Source: Streptomyces sp. AM 2-1-1
GTDB lineage: Bacteria > Actinomycetota > Actinomycetes > Streptomycetales > Streptomycetaceae
NCBI RefSeq assembly: GCF_029167645.1
Contig: NZ_CP119147.1
Span: 1,054,001-1,118,000 of the forward strand
Direction of reading: 5' to 3'
DNA length: 64,000 bases
Position numbers and translations under genes: made by a program. This document shows, in pieces, positions 8,700-16,842 of the stretch; position 1 is the first letter of the stretch; the number at the start of each line of letters is the position of its first letter. The notes beneath the pieces are model-generated. The model saw only the letters and a list, made by a program, of their open reading frames with translations. It made no database searches and was not told where the DNA came from.

Positions 8700-8795
8700 G
8701 ATGATCAGGCAGGAGCCGGGATCGACGCCGAGCCGATCGGCGAGCAGAAGCTGGACGGCCGGCGGGAAGTCGCGTGCCGCGGCGATGGTTCTCAT
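8700..8795 (-). pseudogene. Remnant N-terminus of an MFS transporter
   Basis: An ATG at 8795 overlaps the stop of the epimerase gene (ATGA), as at every other junction of this operon. The first 30 residues, including FPPAVQLLLADRLGV and LIIPFI, resemble the first transmembrane segment of major-facilitator transporters (compare the common FPxAVxLLLxNQLGVNxGFY pattern). Similarity stops near 8700. The frame then runs antisense into the RTX gene to 8403 as proline/serine-rich nonsense. This is best read as an exporter gene of which only the start survives. The identification rests on recalled family pattern, not a search. Confidence 0.45.
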
Positions 8796-9856
8796 CGTGC
8801 GGCGCCCACGGCTGTGCCGGCGCGCGGCCGCACCCCCAGACCGGCGCCCGGGGCGGGGCGTACCACGCCGTCGGCGCCGCCGATTCCCGACCACGGATCC
8901 TCGGCGAGGAGCAGATGCCCGTCGAGATCGACCCAGCGCGCCCGGTGGACCAGATGGACGGCGGGCGCGATGCCGAGCGAACTGGCAGTGAGACAGCCGA
9001 GCATGAGGTCGGTGCCGCTGCCCTCCAGCGCGGCGTGGATCCGCATCGCGGCGCGTACGCCCCCGCACTTGGCGAGCTTGACGTTGACGCCGTGCACGAG
9101 ACCCGCGAGGGCTGCGGTGTCCTCGTAACAGACCGCGTCCTCGTCGGCGATCACCGGGATCGGAGAGGCGGCGGCGACGCGGGCGAGCGCCTGCGGCGTG
9201 CCCGCGGCGATCGGCTGTTCCACGGCGGTGACTCCGAGGGCAGCGAAGCGGGGCAGCAGTGCGTGGGCCCGGTCCTCGGTCCAGGCGCCGTTGGGGTCGA
9301 GAAGCAGGTCCGCGGCGGGCGCTGCCGCGCGGACGGCTTCGACGCGAGCCAGGTCCTCGGCAGGGTCGGGGGATCCGGCCTTGACCTTCAGCACGGTGAA
9401 ACCGGCCAGGGCGAGCCGGCCGGCCTGGGCGGCCGCGGCGACGGGCGTGACGATGCCGATGGTGCGTGCTGTGGCCGCGGACGGCGGCAGGGGGCTGCCG
9501 AGGAGTCGGTGCGCGGGTGCACCGGCTCGCTTGCCGATGAGGTCCAGTACGGATGACTCGACGGCGGCGAGGACTCCTGCGGGCAGGTCAGCGCCCACGG
9601 GGCCGACGGGCGCGAGTTCGGCCCAGGCGGTCTCCGGGTCCGGCAGGCGCTCGACCGCCGCGCGGACGGTGCCCAGGTGACGGAGGATGCTCTCGCGGGG
9701 CAGACCGAGGTACACACTGCTGACGGCTTCCCCCCAACCGCGCAGCCCGCCGTGCTCCAGAGCGACCCGGACGGCGTCGCGTCGGGCCGTCACGGAGCGG
9801 GAGATGCGCAGCGGCTCCTTGAGTTCGAGCGCGGCGGTGTGCCAGGTGAGTCTCAT
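8792..9856 (-). CDS. Enolase-superfamily dipeptide epimerase-like protein
   Basis: A 354-residue protein of the muconate-lactonizing/L-Ala-D/L-Glu epimerase branch. The catalytic Lys is in LKVKAG. The metal ligands fit DPNGAW, EQPI and DED, and the opposing lysine is in NVKLAKCGG, in the expected order. These enzymes abstract an alpha proton next to a carboxylate and epimerise an amino acid residue in a dipeptide. ATG 9856 overlaps the stop of the PLP enzyme by four bases. Within an operon with an ATP-grasp ligase, the natural substrate is probably the ligase product, not a cell-wall dipeptide (inference). N-succinylamino acid racemase activity is an alternative. Confidence 0.83.
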   Translation of the reverse strand: MRLTWHTAALELKEPLRISRSVTARRDAVRVALEHGGLRGWGEAVSSVYLGLPRESILRHLGTVRAAVERLPDPETAWAELAPVGPVGADLPAGVLAAVESSVLDLIGKRAGAPAHRLLGSPLPPSAATARTIGIVTPVAAAAQAGRLALAGFTVLKVKAGSPDPAEDLARVEAVRAAAPAADLLLDPNGAWTEDRAHALLPRFAALGVTAVEQPIAAGTPQALARVAAASPIPVIADEDAVCYEDTAALAGLVHGVNVKLAKCGGVRAAMRIHAALEGSGTDLMLGCLTASSLGIAPAVHLVHRARWVDLDGHLLLAEDPWSGIGGADGVVRPAPGAGLGVRPRAGTAVGAAR

Positions 9857-10980
9857 ACGGCGCCTCCGGGGGCCGGGATGTGCGGAGCGGGGGCTTCGCC
9901 CCTGGGGGCGGCGAGGGGATCGACGACGGTCCGGCACCGGGTCCAGCCGAAGGCCTCGGCCGCACGAGGGTGCGGGATCTCCAGCGGCCTGGTGGCCGGG
10001 GCGGTGGCGGTCAGTCCGTGGGCGCGGCAGAAGTCGTCGTCGTAGACGGTGCCGAGGTAGCGGTGGGGGCCGTCGGGGAAGACGGTGGCGACGACGGCGC
10101 CGGGCGCGGCCCCGGCCGCCCACGCGGAAACCAACGCGACGGCGCCGGTGCTCCAGCCGCCGCTGACGAAGCTGCTGCGGGCGAGGCGGCGGCAGGCGTC
10201 GACGGCCTCGGCGGCACCCACCCAGTGAACCTCGTCGAAGGCTTCGTGACGGACGTTGCGGGGGTGGATGCTGCTGCCGAGTCCGCGCATCAGGCGCGGC
10301 TTGGCGGGCTGTCCGAAGATGGCGGAGCCGACCGAGTCGACACCGATCACCTTCAGCCGTGGCCAGCGGCGGCGCAGCGGGCCGACCAGCCCGGCGCTGT
10401 GTCCGCCGGTGCCCACGCTGCACACCAGGACGTCCAGGTGGTCGAGCCGGCCGATCAGTTCCGCGGCCAGGGAGAGGTAGCCCGCGGGGTTGTCCGGGTT
10501 GTTGTACTGGTCGGGCCAGTAGGCGTCGTCGGTGCGGGCCAGGACTTCGCGCAGCCGGGCGATCCGTGCGGCCTGCCAGCCGCCCCGGGGGGCGGGGCGG
10601 TCGACGAGTTCCAGGCGGGCGCCGTAGGTGCGCAGCAACTGCCGCATGGACGGTTCGAGTTCGCAGTCACCGACCAGGATGACGGGGTGGCCGAGGGCCT
10701 GACCGGCGAAGGCCAGCCCGATGCCCATGGTGCCGGAGGTGGATTCCACGACCGGAGCGCCGGGGCGCAGCTCACCGCGCCTGCGGGCACCGGAGAGCAT
10801 GGACATCGCCGCGCGGGCTTTCATTCCGCCTGCGCTGAGGCATTCGAGCTTGGCCCAGAAGCCCGGGTGGGGGTGGGGCAGGTCGGCCTGGATCCGGGCG
10901 AGGGGAGTACGCCCCAGCAGGGGCAGGAGGTCGGGGTTGCCGGCGGTGTGCGAGCGGTGCACGGGCGGAGCGGTGGTCAC
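9853..10980 (-). CDS. PLP-dependent CysK/SbnA-like beta-replacement enzyme
   Basis: A 375-residue fold-type II PLP enzyme of the cysteine synthase family. The Schiff-base lysine is in SAGGMKARA, and VESTSGTMGIGLA matches the substrate/carboxylate loop. GTGGHSAG is the glycine-rich phosphate-binding loop. The family replaces the beta-substituent of O-acetyl- or O-phosphoserine. Relatives such as SbnA make precursors of 2,3-diaminopropionate for siderophores. It has a roughly 45-residue C-terminal tail beyond the usual fold. GTG 10980 overlaps the stop of the DUF364 gene. Encoded beside a ligase and under a metal-type operator, it more likely makes a non-proteinogenic amino acid than cysteine (inference). 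Confidence 0.8.
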   Translation of the reverse strand: MTTAPPVHRSHTAGNPDLLPLLGRTPLARIQADLPHPHPGFWAKLECLSAGGMKARAAMSMLSGARRRGELRPGAPVVESTSGTMGIGLAFAGQALGHPVILVGDCELEPSMRQLLRTYGARLELVDRPAPRGGWQAARIARLREVLARTDDAYWPDQYNNPDNPAGYLSLAAELIGRLDHLDVLVCSVGTGGHSAGLVGPLRRRWPRLKVIGVDSVGSAIFGQPAKPRLMRGLGSSIHPRNVRHEAFDEVHWVGAAEAVDACRRLARSSFVSGGWSTGAVALVSAWAAGAAPGAVVATVFPDGPHRYLGTVYDDDFCRAHGLTATAPATRPLEIPHPRAAEAFGWTRCRTVVDPLAAPRGEAPAPHIPAPGGAV

Positions 10981-11864
10981 GGGCGGCCTCCGTAGCGGTG
11001 GATGACGCCCGGACCGCCGTCGAGCCAGAAGAACGGGTACGGCTCGGCGGACACGGCGCTCACCCCGGCCCCGAGGAAACGGGGCAGAACGGCACTGCCG
11101 GTCTGGGCGAACATCACGAGGGGCTTCCCACTTCCGGCGGCGTGGTCCAGCAGGCTCTGGAAGGTGCCGTTACCGAGGGTCATGCCGGAGGCGAGGACGG
11201 CTCCGCAGCGGTCCAGGTACGCGGCGGTGTCGGTGAGGACGGGTTCCCCCCACTCGGTGGTGCCGCCCTTGAGGTCGCACGGAAGGTACGCGAGACCCCG
11301 CGCGCGAAGCTGCTCCAGGAGCGAGTTGACCACTCCGACCACCAGGACCGGGCGGCGCGCGCCCGACGGGGAAGGGTCGGCGGGCAGCAGGTCGACGACG
11401 GCGTGCGCCCGGGCCAGCGAGCGGCAGAGCGAACTGCCTGCCGGGAGGGGGTGCGGGCGGGCTCCGTGGTGCGGGGTGTGCGGGCGTATGTGGGCCAGGT
11501 AGGCGTCGAGCGCCGCGATCCGTACGGGCAGCATCGGATGGTCGAGGAGGTCGGCGACGGTGGCGCCCACGCAGTCGTCGAGGGTGCCTGCCGGGAGGGC
11601 GCCGGGCTCGACCGCACAGGAGCCGACCGCTGCTTCGAGCCGCAGGCTGAGCACCTCGTTGCGGTAGCCGCTGCCGCGCCCCGCGTGCCGGACGGCCTGG
11701 GTGGTGGTGAACGCGAGCGAGATCTGTTCGCCGGCGGGGTCGGGGCCGTACGCCCCGGCCAGGACCGCGTCGCGGAGCTGGTCGACGGTCCGGACGGAGG
11801 GGTCGGCAGGAGGGCGCTCGCCCACCGGGATCCTTTCGGGTGTGTGCGGGGCCGGCAGGGTCAT
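10977..11864 (-). CDS. DUF364 / DUF4213 Rossmann-like protein, putative heavy-metal chelation domain
   Basis: A 295-residue protein whose C-terminal half (about 165-290: VLVVGVVNSLLEQL, LASGMTLGNGT, MFAQTGSAVLPRFL, ending FFWLDGG) matches the DUF364 family annotated as a putative heavy-metal chelation domain. The N-terminal half resembles DUF4213. No enzyme activity is established for the family. It is coupled by ATGA to the ATP-grasp gene upstream and by GTGA to the PLP enzyme downstream. A role in metal handling or in chelator synthesis fits the operator of this operon, but that is context inference only. Confidence 0.7.
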   Translation of the reverse strand: MTLPAPHTPERIPVGERPPADPSVRTVDQLRDAVLAGAYGPDPAGEQISLAFTTTQAVRHAGRGSGYRNEVLSLRLEAAVGSCAVEPGALPAGTLDDCVGATVADLLDHPMLPVRIAALDAYLAHIRPHTPHHGARPHPLPAGSSLCRSLARAHAVVDLLPADPSPSGARRPVLVVGVVNSLLEQLRARGLAYLPCDLKGGTTEWGEPVLTDTAAYLDRCGAVLASGMTLGNGTFQSLLDHAAGSGKPLVMFAQTGSAVLPRFLGAGVSAVSAEPYPFFWLDGGPGVIHRYGGRP

Positions 11865-13135
11865 GCGACCACCCCCGCTGCGGGCTCGTAGGAAGGGCGC
11901 AGGCCGGCCAGCAGCCTCTCGGCGGCGGCGCGGGCGCCGCCACCCTCGAAGTCGGCGGTCATCACGTGACCGAGGTACTCGTTGTTGCTGGTGGCGGCGC
12001 GCACGGTGCGGCCCGGTCCGACGAGGCTGACCTCCAGCACCTCGGGCCGCGCTCGTAGGGCTCGCGCCCCCTCGATGCCGGTGAGGATGCCGTCGGTGTC
12101 GGGCAGCAGGAAGGAGATGGCGGCACTGCGCACGCCGGTGGGTCGTGGCGCCAGGTCGGGCACGCGTCCCAGCGCCACGTCCACGCAGGCGGCGGGCAGG
12201 TCGACGCCGAGGACGTGGCGGACCAGTTCGGTGATGCGGTTGCCCGCCGGGCGGGGGTTGACCTCGACCACCCGGGGTCCGTCGGGCGTCAGCTTGATCT
12301 CGGTGTGGCAGACCACCTGGTCCAGACCGAGCGCCTCGACCGCCCGCCGTGCGGTCCGGGCGGCCTCCGACGCCGGGGCCTCCCCGATTCCCGCCGGGAA
12401 CATGTGCCCGGTCTCGATGAAGGCGGGCGCCCCGGCGATGCTTTTGTCGGTGACCCCGACGACATGGGTACTGCCTGCGAAGGACACCGTCTCGACGCTG
12501 ACTTCGGGCCCGTGCAGCAGCTCTTCCAGCAGGATGACGGGTACACGGTCCTGGCCACGCGCGTTGACCGGGAACGCGGCAAGGGCCTGACAGGCGAGTT
12601 CCAGTTCATGTGCGTCGCGCACCGCCCGGACCAGCATGCCGGCGCACAGGTCCACCGGCTTCACGACGAGCGGGTAGCCGATCTCACGAGCGGCGGCCGC
12701 TGCCTCTTCGCCCCCTTCGCAGAGCGCGAACAGGGGCCCGGGTACACCGGCTTCGGACAGTCCGAGGCGCGTCAGATCCTTGCGGCACGCCGCCTCGACA
12801 GCCTCCGGCGCGGGCCCGGGCAGGCCGAGCCGCCGGGCGGCGTGCGCGACGGCGGGAAGGTAGTAGTCGCACGAGGAGACCACCCCGTCGAAGCGAAAGG
12901 CACCCTGCAGGCTTTCGAGCCGCGCCAGGAGGGCGGGCATGTCGTTGGTGTCCGCCGTGATGACGTTGCGGGCCGTCAGCAGCGGATGCGGCCCGTCCCC
13001 CGCGGGGGCGGAGCGCAGGTAGTGGTGCAGGTCGCGGGTGACGAAGGTGAACTCGTGCCCCTCTTCGCGGATGGCTGTGGGCAGCAGCCTGCTCATCGAC
13101 CCCACCCAGCTCTCGATCACCAGCAGATGTCCCAT
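11861..13135 (-). CDS. ATP-grasp carboxylate-amine ligase, first gene of metal-type operon
   Basis: A 424-residue protein. The ATP-grasp core shows YPLVVKPVDLCAG (nucleotide-binding Lys and glycine-rich loop), LLEELLHGPEVSVE, HTEIKL and the metal-binding VVEVNPRPAGNR. An N-terminal Rossmann-like pre-ATP-grasp domain (1-100) and a C-terminal lid domain (320-424) complete the usual architecture. Such enzymes join a carboxylate to an amine through an acyl phosphate. Relatives make dipeptides and small peptidic natural products. Start ATG 13135 has GGAGGGAG five bases upstream. Its promoter carries the operator at 13185-13203, and the next four genes overlap by four bases each. Confidence 0.85.
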   Translation of the reverse strand: MGHLLVIESWVGSMSRLLPTAIREEGHEFTFVTRDLHHYLRSAPAGDGPHPLLTARNVITADTNDMPALLARLESLQGAFRFDGVVSSCDYYLPAVAHAARRLGLPGPAPEAVEAACRKDLTRLGLSEAGVPGPLFALCEGGEEAAAAAREIGYPLVVKPVDLCAGMLVRAVRDAHELELACQALAAFPVNARGQDRVPVILLEELLHGPEVSVETVSFAGSTHVVGVTDKSIAGAPAFIETGHMFPAGIGEAPASEAARTARRAVEALGLDQVVCHTEIKLTPDGPRVVEVNPRPAGNRITELVRHVLGVDLPAACVDVALGRVPDLAPRPTGVRSAAISFLLPDTDGILTGIEGARALRARPEVLEVSLVGPGRTVRAATSNNEYLGHVMTADFEGGGARAAAERLLAGLRPSYEPAAGVVA

Positions 13136-13178
13136 CGGGCTCCCTCCCGGACTGCCGTCGGTACGGTGCGACGCAGAC

Positions 13179-13203
13179 GTTATAGGAAATCGTTTTCATT
13201 TCC
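13179..13203 (-). promoter_or_regulatory. Zur/Fur-type operator overlapping promoter of ATP-grasp operon
   Basis: GGAAATCGTTTTCATTTCC (13185-13203) is an imperfect 6-7-6 palindrome. Read on the minus strand it contains TGAAAACGATTTCCT, which matches the Streptomyces Zur consensus TGAAAATGATTTTCA at 12 of 15 positions. A TATAAC -10 (13184-13179) follows directly, and TTGGAA lies about 15 bp further upstream, so the box fills the spacer. The ATP-grasp start is 44 bp downstream. Zur is the preferred reading; another Fur-family repressor is possible. Confidence 0.6.
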
Positions 13204-13206
13204 AAT

Positions 13207-13694
13207 ACGACGGTTTTCCGCTAGCCTGCGGCCCTGGCACGAGAGCCGGAGAGCGCGACGACAGAGGTGACCCGGCATCAGAGAAACGGACCCCACACGG
13301 TGCCGCACGCGACGTCCGAGGACCTCCCCGGGCTCGGAGCGTCATATTCGACACCCTCTACGGGGAGTTCAAGGCCTCGCTCAGCGGCGGGTGGAGCAAG
13401 TCGCCCGGGGCGCGCGGACCCCGACCGCGAGGCACCGGCCGCGCTGGAGGGGAGGCATCCGTCGGGGCGGATCCGGTGGCGGGCCGGTGACCGTGATCTC
13501 TCAGCCGAAAAGGTCGGCCAGGGGATCCACGTGCCGATGCGCGTGGTCCGTACGAGGTCCGGCCGCTCCAGCGGGCCCGGGTACGACGAAACCGTGCGGG
13601 GCTACTCCGCCTCGTCGCGGGTAGGCGCTTCGGAGGCGCGCCGGCTCCGGCGCGCCGAAGAGCAGGACGACCCCCCGATGCAGTGGGAGAGGAA
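13207..13694. other. 488-bp region without a supported gene
   Basis: It lies between the divergent ATP-grasp operon and the Ser/Thr kinase. Open frames in it are arginine/proline-rich and lack convincing starts. One short stretch near 13345-13405 reads as a protein-like segment (FDTLYGEFKASL), which could be an eroded fragment but cannot be assigned. Confidence 0.4.
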
Positions 13695-15179
13695 ATGAGG
13701 CTCCGCGACTTCGCTCAGGCCACTGCTTCCCGAAGCTCCACCGAGGTGCTGAGTGGCCGGTACCGTCTCGACGGGCGTCTCGGCTCGGGTGGTGCCGCGG
13801 ACGTCCACCGGGGTTTCGATCTGCGGTTGAGGCGACCGGTCGCGGTCAAGATGTTCCGGCCCGACGCCTGCCTCAACAGCGAGGAGAGCCGGCACGACGA
13901 AGCGGTGATCCTGGCCCGGCTGAATCACCCGGGGCTGGTCACCGCCTTCGACGCCGGGCAGCACGACGGACGCGCGTTCCTGGTCATGCAGCTGATCGAA
14001 GGCACCACGCTCAAGGACCGCATCGCCACCGGTCCGCTCACCCCGGGTGCGACCGCCGCGCTCGGGGCCGGCCTCGCCAGAGCGCTGGCCCACGCGCACG
14101 AAGCGGGAATCGTCCACCGGGACGTCAAACCGTCCAACGTCCTCCTGGACGCCGCCGACCGGCCCTACCTGGCGGACTTCGGCATCTCCCGGCTGCTGGA
14201 CGGCGCCACCCGCACCGGCACCGGCACCCTCACGGGCACCGCCGCCTATCTCTCCCCGGAGCAGGTGCTCGGCCGGCCCGTCGGCCGGGCCACCGACATC
14301 TATGCTCTCGGTCTGGTGCTGCTCGAATGCCTCACGGGCAGGCTCGAGTACGACGGCGGGCCCCTCGAGTCCGCCATCGCACGACTGCACCGTCACCCCG
14401 TCCTGCCTCCCGGGTTGCCCGGACAACTGAGTTGCCTGCTGCGGGAGATGACGGCGCTGGAGGAGCAGGACCGCCCGCCGGCCCGCGACTGCGCCCGCAC
14501 TCTGGCGGCGTTGGCCGACACGGTCCCCGTGGCGGCCGGCTCGACCACGCCGGCCACGCGCCTCGTCACCGGCCACGAGGCGCCGAGGGCGAGCGACCAC
14601 ACGCACGTCAATCCGGCGGCGCTCGTCAGGAATCAGGACACCGCTCGAAGCGTGCCCGCACGCCGGCGCACCCTCCTGGCCGGCACGACGGTCGCACTCG
14701 CCGCCGTCGTGGCAACCGCATTCGCCGTCACCGGCAGCTCCGTCCCCCCGAACACCGACCGGAACCCGACCAGTGCTTCCGAGGCGCCCGCCGGAACGTC
14801 GGAGGCTCCCGACCCCACAAACCAACGGGGGGCGGTCACGCCGTCTCCGGCGGCGCGGTCCTCCGACCAGAATGCCGCTGCGGGTACACCCTCCGAGGGC
14901 GCCCCCGGACTCGGCGTCCGCTCCCCCACTCCCGGTCCGGTCGGCGAAGCCGCCGGGAGCCCGGGTGCGCAGAGTCCCACCCCCACCGCGCCCCCCACCA
15001 CGGGCACCGCACCCACGACCTCCACGGCACCGACCACTCCGAGCACCGGAACCACATCGGCAGCGACACCGGACGCCACCGCGACCAAACCCCCTCACCC
15101 CTCGCCCACCCGCGTCAAGAAGACGAAAGCGGCCGAGGGCAAGGGCCGGCAGAACAAGGCGAACCAGGCGGCGCAGTGA
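13695..15179 (+). CDS. Receptor-like Ser/Thr protein kinase (PknB type)
   Basis: About 494 residues. The kinase domain (about 20-275) has LGSGGAADV, VAVKMF (ATP-binding Lys), HRDVKPSN (catalytic loop), DFGISR (Mg2+ loop) and GTAAYLSPEQ. One membrane helix (about 323-345) follows. An extracellular tail rich in Pro, Thr, Ala and Ser ends in a basic lysine-rich segment. There are no PASTA repeats, so the tail may act as a wall spacer. ATG 13695 is preferred to GTG 13683 because GGGAGAGGAA lies just before it and the GTG has no site. It has no co-transcribed partner; substrates are unknown. Confidence 0.88.
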   Translation: MRLRDFAQATASRSSTEVLSGRYRLDGRLGSGGAADVHRGFDLRLRRPVAVKMFRPDACLNSEESRHDEAVILARLNHPGLVTAFDAGQHDGRAFLVMQLIEGTTLKDRIATGPLTPGATAALGAGLARALAHAHEAGIVHRDVKPSNVLLDAADRPYLADFGISRLLDGATRTGTGTLTGTAAYLSPEQVLGRPVGRATDIYALGLVLLECLTGRLEYDGGPLESAIARLHRHPVLPPGLPGQLSCLLREMTALEEQDRPPARDCARTLAALADTVPVAAGSTTPATRLVTGHEAPRASDHTHVNPAALVRNQDTARSVPARRRTLLAGTTVALAAVVATAFAVTGSSVPPNTDRNPTSASEAPAGTSEAPDPTNQRGAVTPSPAARSSDQNAAAGTPSEGAPGLGVRSPTPGPVGEAAGSPGAQSPTPTAPPTTGTAPTTSTAPTTPSTGTTSAATPDATATKPPHPSPTRVKKTKAAEGKGRQNKANQAAQ

Positions 15180-15311
15180 GGCTGCCACGCCGAAACCGCC
15201 CGGCTCGGCGGAGAACCGGAGGACGAGCCGGTCGTCGTCACCCGCCACCGCCGTCCTCCCGCACCGGCGTGCGAGCCATGCGGGGCTTCCCGCGCCTCGC
15301 GGGGCCGGGGA

Positions 15312-16763
15312 TCACCACCCGGTCATCAACAGGTGGTTCAGGAGCAGTGCGAGGGCCGCTTGCACGGCGAGCCACGCGCGAGGACGCGTGAGGAGGGCGC
15401 ACGCGGGGAGCAGCCACAGAGCGAAGGGGAGCCAGATGCGCTCCGTCTCCGCCTTGCTCATCCCGGACAGGTCGGCGACCAGCAGGGTCGTGACGGCGGC
15501 GGCCGTCAGGAGAGCGAGGCGGGCGGTTGCCGGAGAGGGGTCGCGCGGGCCGTCCGGGCGGTTGGCGGGGTCGCCCGGTCTCCTGAGGAGGGCGGTGCCG
15601 GCCCTTCGCAGCCCCGCGGCCGTCGCCGGGCCGGTGATGAGCACGGCACACGCGAGGTTGGCCCACACCCAGTAGCCGTAGGGGCGAGTGCCGCCCACTC
15701 CCTGGTAGTAGCGGACGACCAGCAGGTGGTACGCCTCCCACCAGTCGAATCCGGCGAGGGTGAAGGCGATCGGGACGACGGACGCACCGGCGAGCAACGG
15801 CACCAGCAGCACGGGACGCGCGCGCATCCGCTGCCGGCCGAGGAACAGCACGGCGGCGGCGACGAGGACGAAGAGCGTCAGCCCGTAGGAGAGGTAGCAG
15901 ACCAGGCCGAACAGCAGACCGGACGCCGCGGCGGCTCGGAGCGAACCGCGGGTGAGCGTGACGGCCAGCAGGGCCACCGCCCAGGCGGCCACCGCGGCGA
16001 AGTAGGCGTCGGCCGAGGTGCCCATCCACACCGCGGCCGGCGCGACGACCAGGAAGGGCGCTGCCCGCCGGGCCGCTCTCTCGTCGGCCAGGACGCGTAC
16101 GGCGACCAGGACGGCCACGCAGGCACTCGCCCCGACCGTGATGCACCAGACTCCCGCCCAGCCGCCACCGCGCAGCCCCAGCCGGTCGAGGAGGACGAAG
16201 GTCAGGGTGGCCGCCGGGGGGTGGCCGGCGACGTGGGCGGGCCAGTTGTCGGGAGACTGGATCAGGATGTGCTGCGTGAAGCCGTCCAGGGCGGCCGGTA
16301 TGTCGTGGAAGCGGTCGACGACCCGGAGGTACTCGTTGCGTGTCGTGAGCCGGCCGGAGATTCCCCGGCGCGGGCCGTCGACCAGGGCGAGCGAGAAGAT
16401 CCAGGCCATGGACGTGCCCCAGGCGAGCGGGAGCAGGGTCCGCCAGGGCACGCGGGACGCGAGAGCGGGGCCGTGGACGACGGTCAGGACCGCGACGAGT
16501 ACCGCTGAAGGGGTGCCGGGGCCGACGTGCGGTTGCCAGGACCCCAGCACCGGGGGCCATCCGACGGACAGCGTGTGGCGGGTGTTCTGGATGTGCCGGC
16601 CCACCAGGACGGCGGCGGTCACCAGAGCCGCGGCGGTCCCGGCTGCGTACAGGTCGCGACGGACGTCACGGCTGGTCCGGCGGGGGCGTGGGTCCGGCGG
16701 TTCGACGGACGGCAGGGTGCGGGTCACGTCCACGAACGCTAGGGCGGGTGGGCCTCGCCGCAC
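15312..16763 (-). CDS. Polytopic membrane protein, GT-C/mannosyltransferase-like
   Basis: A 483-residue protein with about 11-12 hydrophobic segments spread along its length and a basic cytosolic N-terminus. An acidic/aromatic extracellular loop after the second or third helix (around RNEYLRVVDRFHD and HVAGHPPA) resembles the first loop of lipid-linked-sugar glycosyltransferases of the GT-C fold. No sequence signature fixes the donor or acceptor. The start at GTG 16763 has no clear ribosome site; GTG 16733 is an alternative. The gene is divergent from the molybdoenzyme gene and near a GT2/DUF2064 operon, which supports a role in cell-surface glycan synthesis (inference). Confidence 0.7.
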   Translation of the reverse strand: MRRGPPALAFVDVTRTLPSVEPPDPRPRRTSRDVRRDLYAAGTAAALVTAAVLVGRHIQNTRHTLSVGWPPVLGSWQPHVGPGTPSAVLVAVLTVVHGPALASRVPWRTLLPLAWGTSMAWIFSLALVDGPRRGISGRLTTRNEYLRVVDRFHDIPAALDGFTQHILIQSPDNWPAHVAGHPPAATLTFVLLDRLGLRGGGWAGVWCITVGASACVAVLVAVRVLADERAARRAAPFLVVAPAAVWMGTSADAYFAAVAAWAVALLAVTLTRGSLRAAAASGLLFGLVCYLSYGLTLFVLVAAAVLFLGRQRMRARPVLLVPLLAGASVVPIAFTLAGFDWWEAYHLLVVRYYQGVGGTRPYGYWVWANLACAVLITGPATAAGLRRAGTALLRRPGDPANRPDGPRDPSPATARLALLTAAAVTTLLVADLSGMSKAETERIWLPFALWLLPACALLTRPRAWLAVQAALALLLNHLLMTGW

Positions 16764-16842
16764 TCCGGTCCCGGCAGGACGTCAGAGTTTCGTCATGAGT
16801 CCCGGGGCCCGTACCGGCGGCCCGGCGTCCTACGGTCGGAGC

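Noticed and set aside
13185-13203. Reading the box as a DmdR1/IdeR iron box
   Set aside because: It lacks the TTAGGTTAGGCT-type core; the TGAAAA...ATTT pattern fits Zur/Fur better.
13267-13698. A 143-codon frame before the Ser/Thr kinase
   Set aside because: Biased toward Arg/Ser/Pro, no start signal or homology pattern, and it overlaps the kinase start out of frame.
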